NCBI GenBank assembly: GCA_021325025.1
Contig: JAJPHZ010000033.1
Coordinates: 1 to 64,000 of the forward strand
Reading direction: 5' to 3'
Origin: Pseudomonadota bacterium
GTDB taxonomy: Bacteria > Desulfobacterota > Binatia > Binatales > Binataceae
DNA length: 64,000 nucleotides
The notes under the pieces are model-generated. The model worked only from the letters and a program-made list of their open reading frames with translations, was not told the origin of the DNA and did not search any database. Positions 54,977-63,724 of this stretch are shown piece by piece. Positions within the stretch are counted from its first letter, which is position 1; the number at the start of each line of letters is the position of its first letter. The position numbers were made by a program, and so were the translations under genes.

Positions 54977-55765
54977 ATGAGCCTTCGATTGGAGAACAAA
55001 AACGCCCTGATTACCGGTGGCGCCGGCGGGATGGGCCGCGCGACGGCGCTGCGCTTTGCCGAGGAAGGCGCCAACGTGCTGATCGCCGACCGCTACCTGG
55101 CACCCGCCGAGGAAGTCGCCCATCTGGTCAGCCGCACCGGACGCAGGGCGGTGGCCTGTCAGGTCGACGTGGCCGAGGAAGCGTCGGTGGAAAAGATGGT
55201 CGAGGCAGCGGTGCGCGAACTGGGCGGCGTCGATATCGTGTTTGCCGCCGCCGGTATCTCGCACGAGCGCTACGGCGAGGCCGAAGACCGCCGCCTCAAA
55301 CTGATCGACAAGCCGCTGGCCGACTGGCACAAGGTGCTGGCGGTCAATCTGGACGGCGTGCTGCTGACCGACCGGCACGCCGCGCGCGTGATGGTCAAGG
55401 CGGGGCGCGGCGGTTCGATTATCAATGTCTCCTCCGGCGCGGCGATTACGCCGCTGGCCGGCGGCGGCGACTACTCGGTCAGCAAAGCCGGGGTGTGGAT
55501 GCTGACCAAGGTGCTGGCGGTGGAGCTGGCACCCCACCGCATTCGCGTCAACGCCCTGGCGCCCGGGCTAATCCGCACCCCGCTGCTGGAGGGATTTCTG
55601 CGCACCGAGCCGGGCGGGCTTGAGGAATGGAGCAGCCGCATACCGCTGGGACGTGTGGGCGAGCCCGACGACATCGCCAACACCGCCCTGTTCCTGGCCT
55701 CCGAGGAATCCTCCTACTACACCGGTTCGCTCTTCCATCCCAACGGCGGCATCCTGATGGTGTAG
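54977..55765 (+). CDS. SDR-family oxidoreductase
   Basis: A 262-residue classical SDR preceded by GGGAGG. It has cofactor motif 'TGGAGGMGRA', acidic 'LIADRY' (NAD preference), 'AAAGIS' at the N-N-A-G place, catalytic Ser in 'INVSSGAA', active site 'YSVSK' and C-terminal 'LFHPNGGI'. The usual C-terminal V-D-G-G is changed to P-N-G-G. Substrate unknown. It is divergent from the deleted acyl-CoA dehydrogenase and MFS group. Confidence 0.88.
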   Translation: MSLRLENKNALITGGAGGMGRATALRFAEEGANVLIADRYLAPAEEVAHLVSRTGRRAVACQVDVAEEASVEKMVEAAVRELGGVDIVFAAAGISHERYGEAEDRRLKLIDKPLADWHKVLAVNLDGVLLTDRHAARVMVKAGRGGSIINVSSGAAITPLAGGGDYSVSKAGVWMLTKVLAVELAPHRIRVNALAPGLIRTPLLEGFLRTEPGGLEEWSSRIPLGRVGEPDDIANTALFLASEESSYYTGSLFHPNGGILMV

Positions 55766-55824
55766 CGGCGATTTCTCCTGAGGCCCCGTTGAGAGGCGCG
55801 CCGGCGGGGAATACTCTTGGGGAA

Positions 55825-56160
55825 ATGGAACGGCCGCTGAAAGAGGTCGACGTGCTGCGCCATGAACTCAAGGCGCTGCGCTATATCCTTGAGAATCTGC
55901 ATCGCGGGCGAATCGCCGCGGAAGAGCTGCCCGCGCGTGAGGACTTTCAATCCCAACAGGGCCGCGAGCTGTATGATGCGATCGTCAAGGCCGCGGACCG
56001 CGACGCCGCCCGCCGGGCCGTGGCCGAACTGGAGCTGGAAGGGGTGGATGTGGAATCGTTCCTGCGGCTTAGCGCGGACCACTACTACACCTATCCGGCG
56101 CTGGTCAAAGAGCGCGCGGCGGCGATTCGCGCCGGTGCCCTGAAGGTCGAGAGGACGTGA
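55825..56160 (+). CDS. Small helical protein of unknown function
   Basis: A 111-residue protein, with a GGGGAA ribosome binding site just before ATG 55825. It is charged, helical and cytoplasmic, opening with 'EVDVLRHELKALRYILENL'. The segment 'QSQQGRELYDAIVKAADRDAARRAV' (about 48-72) faintly recalls the helical N-terminal domain of DnaB or the C-terminal domain of DnaG, but I would not assign it. Its stop overlaps the GTG start of the next gene by 4 bases, so the two proteins are made as a pair. Confidence 0.6.
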   Translation: MERPLKEVDVLRHELKALRYILENLHRGRIAAEELPAREDFQSQQGRELYDAIVKAADRDAARRAVAELELEGVDVESFLRLSADHYYTYPALVKERAAAIRAGALKVERT

Positions 56161-56507
56161 GCGAATTTCCCGGCGGCGGCGACCTCTATTTCGTGCTGGA
56201 TCGCAACGGCGCGCTGGTCGCCTTTCGCGAACACACGGCGCCGTGGGCGGCGGTGGTTGCTTTCAGCAATGAGGCGGCGGCGGCGCGGTTTTGCCGCGAT
56301 TCGGGCAGCGAGGGATGCGAAATCGTGCAGGTCGCGGCCGGCGACGACGCAAGCCTGCGTTCCATCATCTCGCAGGTCAAAGGCCGCGGCATCCGCTACC
56401 TGCTGCTCGACCTCGACTATCGCCGCGGCGATTGCATCCGCTATGAGTTCGAAGGCGACTGGCTGGGCCCGTCAAGACCGCATCAGTTCCGCCCCGCCCA
56501 GCGCTGA
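56157..56507 (+). CDS. Small alpha/beta protein of unknown function
   Basis: A 116-residue protein with a GTG start overlapping the previous stop (GTGA). It has alternating strands and helices: 'LYFVLDRNGALVAF', 'VVAFSNEAAAARFCRD', 'SIISQVKGRGIRYLLLDLDY'. There is no signal peptide or known catalytic motif. The final 20 residues are basic and Pro-rich. It is tightly coupled to the 111-residue helical protein; the two may form a complex (inference). Confidence 0.6.
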   Translation: MSEFPGGGDLYFVLDRNGALVAFREHTAPWAAVVAFSNEAAAARFCRDSGSEGCEIVQVAAGDDASLRSIISQVKGRGIRYLLLDLDYRRGDCIRYEFEGDWLGPSRPHQFRPAQR

Positions 56508-56545
56508 CCATCGCGCCCCCTCGCGACGCGCACGGACATCTGCGC

Positions 56546-56551
56546 TATTCT
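56546..56551 (+). promoter_or_regulatory. Candidate -10 for ilvA at a leaderless distance
   Basis: TATTCT ends 7 bases before the ATG at 56559. No Shine-Dalgarno sequence is present. Transcription would begin at the start codon. No -35 box is evident. Confidence 0.35.
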
Positions 56552-56558
56552 CTAGTCG

Positions 56559-57767
56559 ATGACGGTCAGTATCGCGGATATCGAGGCCGCGCGCGCGCGT
56601 CTGGCGCCGGTGCTCAAGCGCACACCCTTGCAGCATAGCGCGACGCTGTCGCGGATGCTGGAGGCCGAAGTACTGATCAAGCCCGAGAACCTGCAGAAGA
56701 CCGGCTCGTTCAAAATCCGCGGCGCATACAACCGCGTGATGGCGCTGACGGCGGAACAGGCGCGCCGCGGCGTGGTGGCCGCTTCGGCGGGAAATCACGG
56801 CCAGGCGCTGGCGTATGCGGCCACGGCGGCTGGTGTCAAGGCGACGATCGTGATGCCGGAGACCGCTGCGATCGCCAAGGTCGAGGCGACGCGCAGCTAC
56901 GGTCAGACGGTGGTGCTGCGCGGCGTCAATTACCAGGAGGCGCGGCGCGCGGCCGACCAGCTCTGCCAGCAGACCGGCGCCACATTCGTCGACGCCTATG
57001 ACGACCCATGGGTGATTGCCGGCCAGGGAACCGCCGGCTTGGAGATCGCTGAAGAGGGCGCCGACGCCGTGGTTGTGCCGGTGGGCGGCGGCGGCCTGAT
57101 CGCGGGCGTGACCGTGGCCCTCGCGGCACGCGCACCGCACGCCGTCGTAATCGGCGCCGAGGCCGCGGGCTCACCCCAACTGAGCACCAGCCTGCGCCGC
57201 GGCGAGGCCAGCGCGGTCGATCGTCCGGTGGAAACCATCGCCGACGGCCTTGCCACCGGCAGGCTGGGCGTACTGCCGTTCGAATTGACCCGCGGCCGCG
57301 TGCACGACGTCGCCACCGTCGATGATTTCGAAATCGGCGAGGCCGTGCTGCTGTTGCTGGAGCGGATGAAGCTGCTGGCCGAGGGCGCGGGCGCAACGGC
57401 GCTGGCCGGCGCGCTGAAACTCAAAGGTCAGCTCAAGGGCAAGCGCGTGGTGGTACTGGTTAGCGGCGGCAACATCGATATCAACCTGCTCGACCGCATT
57501 ATCGGCCACGGTCTGGTTAAAGCGGGCCGGCTGTATCGCTTCCGCATGACGCTGCCCGACCGGCCCGTGGAGTTGAGCCGCGTGCTGGCGCTGATCGGCG
57601 CTCTGGGCGCCAACGTGCGCGCGATCGACCACGACCGCACCCAGCGCGACGTCGCGCTGGGCGCGGCGCTGGTGGAACTGGAATTGGAAACGCGCGGCGC
57701 CGATCATATCGATTTGATTCGCAGGGAGCTCAAAAGCCACGGCTACAGGATCGAAGATGAGGACTAG
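56559..57767 (+). CDS. ilvA: Threonine ammonia-lyase (biosynthetic/catabolic IlvA type)
   Basis: A 402-residue PLP enzyme. The PLP Lys is K52 in 'TGSFKIRGA'. It also has 'AASAGNHGQALA', the phosphate-binding 'VPVGGGGLIAG' and a C-terminal ACT domain (about 325-402, 'LPDRPVELSRVLALIGALGANVRAI' region). It deaminates threonine to 2-oxobutanoate for isoleucine synthesis. With one ACT domain and about 400 residues, it is the short form found in many bacteria, probably feedback-controlled. It overlaps the TPR lipoprotein gene by 11 bases. Confidence 0.94.
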   Translation: MTVSIADIEAARARLAPVLKRTPLQHSATLSRMLEAEVLIKPENLQKTGSFKIRGAYNRVMALTAEQARRGVVAASAGNHGQALAYAATAAGVKATIVMPETAAIAKVEATRSYGQTVVLRGVNYQEARRAADQLCQQTGATFVDAYDDPWVIAGQGTAGLEIAEEGADAVVVPVGGGGLIAGVTVALAARAPHAVVIGAEAAGSPQLSTSLRRGEASAVDRPVETIADGLATGRLGVLPFELTRGRVHDVATVDDFEIGEAVLLLLERMKLLAEGAGATALAGALKLKGQLKGKRVVVLVSGGNIDINLLDRIIGHGLVKAGRLYRFRMTLPDRPVELSRVLALIGALGANVRAIDHDRTQRDVALGAALVELELETRGADHIDLIRRELKSHGYRIEDED

Positions 57768-58938
57768 GCTCATCGCCGCGTCGGCCGCTGCGCTCCTGCT
57801 ACTGATCGCCGGATGTTCGAGCGAGCCCACCTATCCCAAACAGATCATCACCGTGCTGCCGCCCTCGGCCACGCCTCCGTCCGCGGCGCAGTATCCGATG
57901 GCCAGCTATTATCCCGGCGTGACTACCGAGCCCGGACAGACGCCGCCCCAGGTTCCCGGCGCGCCGGTATATCCGCAGTTGCCGGCGCCCGCGCCCTCTC
58001 AGGCTCCCGGAGAGGCGCGTCCCCGGGTCGTCAGCGTGCCGCCGCTGGGCGCACCGCCGATTGGGGCACCGCCCGTTGGCGCACCTTCGGTCAATGCGCC
58101 GCCCAAAGCTGGCGTCCAGTCCCATTACAACCAGGGCGTGCTGCTGTTTCGCCAGGGCGATGTGGACGGCGCGATCGGGCAGTTCCGGATGGCGGTGGCG
58201 GACAATCCGCGCGATAGCAGAGCACGCAACGCCTTGGGCCTGCTGCTGGAGAAGACCGGCGATTCGCATGGCGCGCTCGAGCAGTATCGCGCCGTGCTGC
58301 ATAGCGACCCCGACAACAAGCTGGCGCATCGGCTGATGGCGCGGGCGATGGCGCAAAGCGGCGACCTGGAGGGTGCGATCGACCAGTATGAAATCGCCGT
58401 CAAGCTTGACCCCACCGATCCCGGCGTCCACAACGACTTCGGCGTCGCGCTGCATCTGCGCGGCGACGATCGCGACGCAATCTACCAGTATCGGCGCGCG
58501 CTGGCGCTCGACCCCAACGACTTCGCGGCCCATCGCAACCTGGCCGACGCGCTCAATGAGACCGGCGACACCGCCCAGGCCATCAAGGAACTGCGCATCG
58601 CCAGCCGGCTGCGCCCCGACGATTTGGTGATCCACAACGCGCTGGCCAATCTGCTGTTTGAGCAGAACGACCTCAGCGGTGCGATGGCGCAATGGCAGGC
58701 CGCCAACCGGATCGATCCGAAAAGCCCCGACGCGCTGGCCGGCATGAGCATCGGTTATTGGAAGATGGGTCTGCGCCGCCAGGCGCTGGACAGCTACCGC
58801 CAGGCGGTGGCGCTGGCGCCGGGCTATCTGTGCGATGACGCGCAACTGCGCAGCCGCGGCCATTGGAACGGCCCCGCGCTGGCCGTGCTGCACGACGTGG
58901 CCCGGGCGCCCGGTGCGCCGCCTTGTTCCGGTTCATGA
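57757..58938 (+). CDS. TPR-repeat lipoprotein
   Basis: A 393-residue protein with a lipobox 'LLIAGC' (Cys20). A Pro/Ala-rich low-complexity linker follows (about 25-125), with short repeats of G-A-P-P/P-I-G-A-P-P type. Then come about six tetratricopeptide repeats (125-365), for example 'GVLLFRQGDVDGAIGQFRMA' and 'FGVALHLRGDDRDAIYQYRR'. It should sit on the periplasmic face of a membrane and act as a protein-binding scaffold. It starts inside the end of ilvA, which is an unusual pairing. Confidence 0.88.
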   Translation: MRTRLIAASAAALLLLIAGCSSEPTYPKQIITVLPPSATPPSAAQYPMASYYPGVTTEPGQTPPQVPGAPVYPQLPAPAPSQAPGEARPRVVSVPPLGAPPIGAPPVGAPSVNAPPKAGVQSHYNQGVLLFRQGDVDGAIGQFRMAVADNPRDSRARNALGLLLEKTGDSHGALEQYRAVLHSDPDNKLAHRLMARAMAQSGDLEGAIDQYEIAVKLDPTDPGVHNDFGVALHLRGDDRDAIYQYRRALALDPNDFAAHRNLADALNETGDTAQAIKELRIASRLRPDDLVIHNALANLLFEQNDLSGAMAQWQAANRIDPKSPDALAGMSIGYWKMGLRRQALDSYRQAVALAPGYLCDDAQLRSRGHWNGPALAVLHDVARAPGAPPCSGS

Positions 58939-58959
58939 ACAAAGTGTAATGGACTTGAG

Positions 58960-59976
58960 GTGAAGCTCTCGGTAATCGACCAGTCGCCCGTTCCGGCCGG
59001 TTTCACGCCCGCCGACGCGCTGCAAAACACCATCGAGCTGGCCCGTTTGGCCGACCGCCTGGGCTACGAGCGCTACTGGATCGCGGAACACCACGCGATC
59101 GACGCGCTGGCCAGCCCCGCCCCCGAAATCATGATCGCGCGGGTGGGCGCGGAGACCTCGGGCATCCGAGTCGGTTCGGGGGGCGTGATGCTGCCGCATT
59201 ACGCGCCGCTTAAGGTGGTGGAGACCTTTCGCGTGCTGCACGCGCTTTATCCCGGGCGCGTCGACCTCGGAGTCGGCCGGGCGCCGGGCGGAACGCCGCT
59301 GGAGAGCTACGCGCTGCGGCGCGATCGCAATCAGCCCGAGACCGACGATTTTCCCCAGCAACTGGCCGAGCTGCGCGCCTTTTTAAAGAAGAGCTTTCCC
59401 GCCCGCCATCCCTTCGGCCGCATCCGCGTGTCGCCCGACATGCCGGGGGCGCCGGAGGTCTGGCTGCTGGGTTCCAGCATGTGGAGCGCGTCGGCCGCTG
59501 CGCAGTTGGGGCTGCCCTACGCGTTCGCCCACTTCATCAATCAGCATCCAACGCGGATGGCGCTGGAGCATTACCGCGAGCATTTCAAGCCCTCCGACGA
59601 ACTGGCGGCGCCGCGTGCGATCCTGGCGCTGGGCGCGATTTGCGCCGACACGGAGGCACAGGCGCTGCGGCTGTTGAGCAGCGCGCGCCTGTTCCGCAAT
59701 CGTATCCGGCGCGGCGAGATCGGCCCCATCCCGACGCCCGAAGAAGCGCTCGCCGAGCTGGGATCGGCGCACGAGCGGCCCCATCCCGGCGAGGGCGAAT
59801 GGCCCCGCTACATCGTCGGCGACCCCGAGCAGGTCCGCTCCCAACTGATCGACATGGCCAGCGTACTGCATGTCGATGAACTAATGATCGTGACCATCAC
59901 GCACGATCATCGCGTTCGCATGCGCTCCTACGAGCTTTTGGCGCAGGCCTTCGAACTGCGCCCGCGCATCATCTGA
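58960..59976 (+). CDS. LLM-class flavin-dependent oxidoreductase (YhbW/MsnO8-like)
   Basis: A 338-residue luciferase-like protein with a GTG start after TTGAG. It opens with 'LSVIDQSPVPAGFTPADAL' and has 'YWIAEHHAIDALASPAPEI', 'GSGGVMLPHYAPLKVVETF' and 'VDLGVGRAPGG'. This is the pattern of the YhbW/MsnO8 alkanal-monooxygenase-like subgroup, which differs from the other three LLM proteins of this window. The reaction is unknown; FMNH2-dependent oxidation is likely. Confidence 0.9.
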   Translation: MKLSVIDQSPVPAGFTPADALQNTIELARLADRLGYERYWIAEHHAIDALASPAPEIMIARVGAETSGIRVGSGGVMLPHYAPLKVVETFRVLHALYPGRVDLGVGRAPGGTPLESYALRRDRNQPETDDFPQQLAELRAFLKKSFPARHPFGRIRVSPDMPGAPEVWLLGSSMWSASAAAQLGLPYAFAHFINQHPTRMALEHYREHFKPSDELAAPRAILALGAICADTEAQALRLLSSARLFRNRIRRGEIGPIPTPEEALAELGSAHERPHPGEGEWPRYIVGDPEQVRSQLIDMASVLHVDELMIVTITHDHRVRMRSYELLAQAFELRPRII

Positions 59977-60091
59977 TCCCTCGCACAAATTAAAAAGTCG
60001 CGGCTGCGTGTGGGAGCCGCTAAGCTGGATGACAGGGTCGAGAAATCCAACGGCGTGCGCGGCTGCACGAGGCGCTGCGGCAATCAGGACG

Positions 60092-61243
60092 ATGAAAATA
60101 GTTGAAGCGAAAATCTACCTGGTCACAGTGGGAAACCTTCATCCGATCCTGCTCGAACTGGCGACCGACGAGGGACTGACCGGCGCCGGCGAAGCGGCAC
60201 TGGCCTACGGGATTGGCGGCACTGCCGCTGCCGGAATGGTCAAGGATCTGGTGGAACGCATGGTAATGGGCCGCGACCCGATGCGGGCCGAAGAGCTGTG
60301 GAGCGAGATGTACGACCATTCGTTCTGGGCCAAGGGCGGCGGCGCGGTGGTTTTCGCCGGGATCAGCGCGGTCGAACAGGCGCTGTGGGATATCAAGGGC
60401 AAGGCGCTGGGCGTGCCGATTTATCAGTTGTTGGGCGGCAAGTTTCGCGACCGCGTCCGCGTTTATGCCAACGGATGGTCCTACAAATGCGTGACGCCGG
60501 ACGACTACGCGCGGGCCGCCGAGCGCGTCGTGCGCGACGGCTACGACGCGCTCAAGTGCTACCCGCTGTCCACTCCCAACCCCGCCGGCGGCATCCGGCA
60601 TGCATCGCTGCGCTCGGTCGACCGGTCCTTCGCCGAGCTGGCCGTGGAGCGAGTCAAGGCGGTGCGCACGGCGGTGGGACCCGCCGTCGACATCATGTGC
60701 GACTTAAGCGGCGCGCTGACCACCGACCGCACGATTGCGCTGTGCCGCGCGCTGGAAGAACTCGACCTGCTCTTTATCGAGGAGCCGGCCGACCCCTTCG
60801 ATATCGGCGCCTTGCGCAAGATTTCCGAACGGGTCGATATTCCGATCGCACTGGGCGAGCGCATCTATACGCGCTACGGCTTCCGCCCAATCCTGGAATC
60901 GGGCGCCGCCGATATCCTTCAGCCCGATATCGGCAACACCGGCGGAATCATGGAGGTCAAGAAGATTGCCGCGATGGCCGAGGCCTACAACCTGCGCATC
61001 CAGCCGCACATCTGCGCCTCTCCGCTGTCAACCGCGGCGGCTTTGCAGCTTGATGCCTGCATCGCCAATTTCATGATTCAGGAACTGTATCCCTACCGTC
61101 CGCCGGAGTTGTTCGCGCTGGTGGACGCGGCGCCCGAATGCGAGGTCAAGGCGGGCACGATGCCGATTCCCGAGCGTCCCGGTCTGGGCGTGAACCTGGC
61201 GGCGCAACGCGTCGCGCCCTTCCTGTGGCATCGCGTGGGTTGA
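60092..61243 (+). CDS. Mandelate racemase / muconate-lactonizing-enzyme family dehydratase
   Basis: A 383-residue enolase-superfamily enzyme. The start at 60092 matches the family N-terminus ('MKIVEAKIYLVTVGN'). Metal ligands appear as Asp in 'MCDLSGAL', Glu in 'FIEEPADPFD' and Glu in 'LGERIYTRYGF'. 'IQPHICASPLSTAAALQLDA' matches the region of the catalytic His in galactonate-dehydratase-type members. The canonical K-x-K is not obvious ('ALKCYPLS'). A sugar-acid dehydratase is the best guess. Confidence 0.87.
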   Translation: MKIVEAKIYLVTVGNLHPILLELATDEGLTGAGEAALAYGIGGTAAAGMVKDLVERMVMGRDPMRAEELWSEMYDHSFWAKGGGAVVFAGISAVEQALWDIKGKALGVPIYQLLGGKFRDRVRVYANGWSYKCVTPDDYARAAERVVRDGYDALKCYPLSTPNPAGGIRHASLRSVDRSFAELAVERVKAVRTAVGPAVDIMCDLSGALTTDRTIALCRALEELDLLFIEEPADPFDIGALRKISERVDIPIALGERIYTRYGFRPILESGAADILQPDIGNTGGIMEVKKIAAMAEAYNLRIQPHICASPLSTAAALQLDACIANFMIQELYPYRPPELFALVDAAPECEVKAGTMPIPERPGLGVNLAAQRVAPFLWHRVG

Positions 61244-61267
61244 ATCGCTACAGACGGCGGCGGCGGC

Positions 61268-62140
61268 TCATGCCACGCCGTGCTCCCTGAGCCAGGCGAG
61301 CATCCGCTTCCACGCGTCCTTGGCCTGACGCGGGCGATAGGTGGGGCGATAGTCGGCGTTAAACCCATGCGGGGTGTTGGGATAGATGACGATTTCCGAG
61401 GGCTTGCCGGCGGCCTTGAGCGACACGCGCAACTCCTCGACTGCGGCGACCGGGATGTGCTCGTCGGCACCGCCATACAGGCCCAGCACGGGCGCGTTCA
61501 TCTGTTGCACCAGGTCGATCGGATCCTTGGGCGTCAGCTTGTTTTTGGTCCAGCGCAGCACGCCGTACCAGGCCACGCCGGCCTTGAGGTTGGGGTTGTG
61601 CGCCGCGTAAAGCCATACCTGGCGTCCGCCCCAGCAGAATCCGACGATACCCAGCTTCGCGGTGTCGGCCTTTGCGGTGCTCGCGGCCCATGCCACGGTG
61701 GCGTCAAGATCGGCGGCCACCTGGCGGTCGGGCACTTTGCTTACGACCTTCATCACGTCCTTCATATCGCGCAGACCGCTGACGTCGCCCTCGCGGGCGT
61801 AAAGGGCGGGCGCAACCGCGAAATAGCCGGCCTTGGCGAGACGGCGGCAAATATCCTTGATATGCTCGTGAACACCGAAGATCTCGTGCACTACCAGCAC
61901 GGTGGGGAACGGCCCGCCTGCCGCCGGCATCGCCCGATAAGCCGGAATTTCGCCGCCTTGGACGGGAATCTTCACTTCGCCGGCGATCAGTCCCCTGGTG
62001 TCGGTGGTGATGGTTTGCGCCGATACCGGCGCCACTGCCAGCGCGAAGCCGCCCGCCAGGCTGCCCACAACGAAAGCCCGGCGCGACAGTCGCGGCGTCG
62101 CCGCCGAGTTCGACGGCCGATCGTTGTCTGCTGCGTCCAT
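61268..62140 (-). CDS. Tat-exported dienelactone-hydrolase-family protein
   Basis: A 290-residue protein. The start at 62140 follows GGGAGGG. A twin-arginine signal is present ('[17 protein letters not shown]', about 19-35). The dienelactone-hydrolase fold follows, with the Cys nucleophile in '[10 protein letters not shown]', Asp in 'YGGADEHIP' and His in '[11 protein letters not shown]'. Most DLH proteins are cytoplasmic, so export implies an external or periplasmic lactone or ester substrate. It is divergent from the di-heme peroxidase gene. Confidence 0.9.
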   Translation of the reverse strand: MDAADNDRPSNSAATPRLSRRAFVVGSLAGGFALAVAPVSAQTITTDTRGLIAGEVKIPVQGGEIPAYRAMPAAGGPFPTVLVVHEIFGVHEHIKDICRRLAKAGYFAVAPALYAREGDVSGLRDMKDVMKVVSKVPDRQVAADLDATVAWAASTAKADTAKLGIVGFCWGGRQVWLYAAHNPNLKAGVAWYGVLRWTKNKLTPKDPIDLVQQMNAPVLGLYGGADEHIPVAAVEELRVSLKAAGKPSEIVIYPNTPHGFNADYRPTYRPRQAKDAWKRMLAWLREHGVA

Positions 62141-62279
62141 GACGTCAATGCCCTCCCTAAAATGGCCGATTATCTGACGAACATACCCGCGCCTTGGTGC
62201 TGGCAAAATCCGGCCGCGGGCAGCGCGCACAAAACTTCACTCCACTCAATTGGAGCAAAGATGGTGCGAAATAAATTCA

Positions 62280-62307
62280 TTGACACGAATCATTAGCGGG
62301 CAATAAT
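62280..62307 (+). promoter_or_regulatory. Sigma70-type promoter of the di-heme peroxidase gene
   Basis: TTGACA (62280-62285), a 16-base spacer and AATAAT (62302-62307). It lies 60 bases before the ATG at 62367. The -35 box is perfect. Confidence 0.6.
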
Positions 62308-62315
62308 TATTCTCA
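62301..62315. promoter_or_regulatory. Fur/PerR-like operator over the peroxidase -10 box
   Basis: CAATAATTATTCTCA matches the 7-1-7 Fur-family pattern (TGATAAT-n-ATTATCA) at 11 of 14 arm positions. It overlaps the -10 box, so a bound repressor would block the promoter. Confidence 0.45.
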
Positions 62316-62366
62316 TCCGTTTCGCCTCACGCGTTCACGGCAGATCGGCTAACTGAGGTGCCCGCC

Positions 62367-63683
62367 ATGTCGAACGCTCGGATACTGCTCTGGTGCCTGC
62401 TGGTCGGCTCTTTGATTGTCAGTGCGGATTCCTTCGCCGCAGGGCCGGCGGAATTCGATGCCAACAGTCCGCTGGCCGCGCCACGCTCGCTCGATCAGAT
62501 TGGCTTTCCGCACCAGCTCTATGGCTGGCTCATCCCGCCCGACAATCCCCAGAGGCCGCCCAAAATCGCGCTGGGCAAGCAGTTGTTCTTCGACAAGCGC
62601 CTGTCAGAAGACAACAGCGAGGCTTGCGCCAGTTGCCACAATCCGGCCAAAGGCTTCACCGACCAACAGCCCACCTCCGAGGGAATCCATAATCAGTTCG
62701 GGCAGCGCAACGCTCCCACCGTGCTCAACGCGGCGTTCAACGTACTGCAATTTTGGGACGGACGCGAGCCGACGCTGGAGGAGCAGGCCAAGGATCCAAT
62801 CGTCAATCCGATCGAGATGGGAATGAAGAACTTCGACGAAGTAGTGGCGAAGGTGGAAGGCATTCCCGAATACCAGGCTGAATTCAAGGAAGTGTTCGGC
62901 GGCCCGGTGACGATCCGTGCTATCCAGCAGGCGATCGCCGCCTACGAACGCACACAGGTCAGTTTCAACACGCCCTTCGACCGCTTCATGGCTGGCGATC
63001 AAAACGCGATCAGCGAGCAGGCCAAACGCGGATGGTCGCTGTTCAACGGCAAGGGGCGATGTATGTCGTGTCACGGCGTCAACCCCACGCAGCCGCTGTT
63101 CACCGACAATCGTTTCCACAACATCGGGGTGTCGGCGCACAAGTCTGACTTCGTGCCGCTTGCGCGCAGGGCGCTGGCAATCCTGGCCCGTGGCGGCGGC
63201 GCCCAGCAACTGGACGAACTTGCGATTCAGACCGACATGAGCGGACTGGGCCGCTTCCTGGTGACCAAGGACCCGCACGATATCGGCGCCTTCCGCACGA
63301 TGGGTCTGCGCAATCTGCTCGTCACCCAGCCCTACTTTCACGACGGCTCGCAGGCCACGCTGTGGGACGTGGTGGACCATTACAACAAGGGCGGCGTGCA
63401 GAATCCGTTTCTGGACGGCGGCATCGTACCGTTGGGGCTGACCGAACCCGAGATCGACGATTTGGTGGCGTTCATGGCCACCCTGACCAGTCCCGAGTAC
63501 GCCCGTGCGGCGCAGGCCGAATATCGCGCGCAGTTGAGACGCTCGCGCACCGATCGCCCGCAGCGCGACACGGCGGCGGCGATGGGACTCAAGGGGCGTA
63601 ACGGCCCTGGACTGGGCGGACCGTTCGGCGATATCGGACCCGATCAGATGGCGGAAAATCCGGCGCTGCTGGGCGGTCCGTAA
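62367..63683 (+). CDS. Di-heme cytochrome-c peroxidase / MauG family
   Basis: A 438-residue protein with a signal peptide (about 1-24). Two c-type heme motifs are present: 'CASCHNP' (about residue 90) and 'CMSCHG' (about residue 233). Family segments include 'ALGKQLFFDKRLSED', 'GQRNAPTVLNAAFN', 'FWDGREPTLEEQA' and the C-terminal 'TMGLRNLLVTQPYFHDG'. It should reduce hydrogen peroxide in the periplasm with electrons from small c-type cytochromes, or act as a MauG-like oxidant. A Fur/PerR-like site overlaps its promoter. It precedes a Tat phosphoesterase by 41 bases. Confidence 0.92.
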   Translation: MSNARILLWCLLVGSLIVSADSFAAGPAEFDANSPLAAPRSLDQIGFPHQLYGWLIPPDNPQRPPKIALGKQLFFDKRLSEDNSEACASCHNPAKGFTDQQPTSEGIHNQFGQRNAPTVLNAAFNVLQFWDGREPTLEEQAKDPIVNPIEMGMKNFDEVVAKVEGIPEYQAEFKEVFGGPVTIRAIQQAIAAYERTQVSFNTPFDRFMAGDQNAISEQAKRGWSLFNGKGRCMSCHGVNPTQPLFTDNRFHNIGVSAHKSDFVPLARRALAILARGGGAQQLDELAIQTDMSGLGRFLVTKDPHDIGAFRTMGLRNLLVTQPYFHDGSQATLWDVVDHYNKGGVQNPFLDGGIVPLGLTEPEIDDLVAFMATLTSPEYARAAQAEYRAQLRRSRTDRPQRDTAAAMGLKGRNGPGLGGPFGDIGPDQMAENPALLGGP

Positions 63684-63724
63684 TCCCGTTGATCGTCCGC
63701 TTGCAATCACGCCCGAGGTGGACC

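Noticed and set aside
54599-55537. A 312-codon minus-strand frame containing the acyl-CoA dehydrogenase start
   Set aside because: Only the last 74 codons (from ATG 54823) are meaningful. The upstream part is antisense to the SDR gene.
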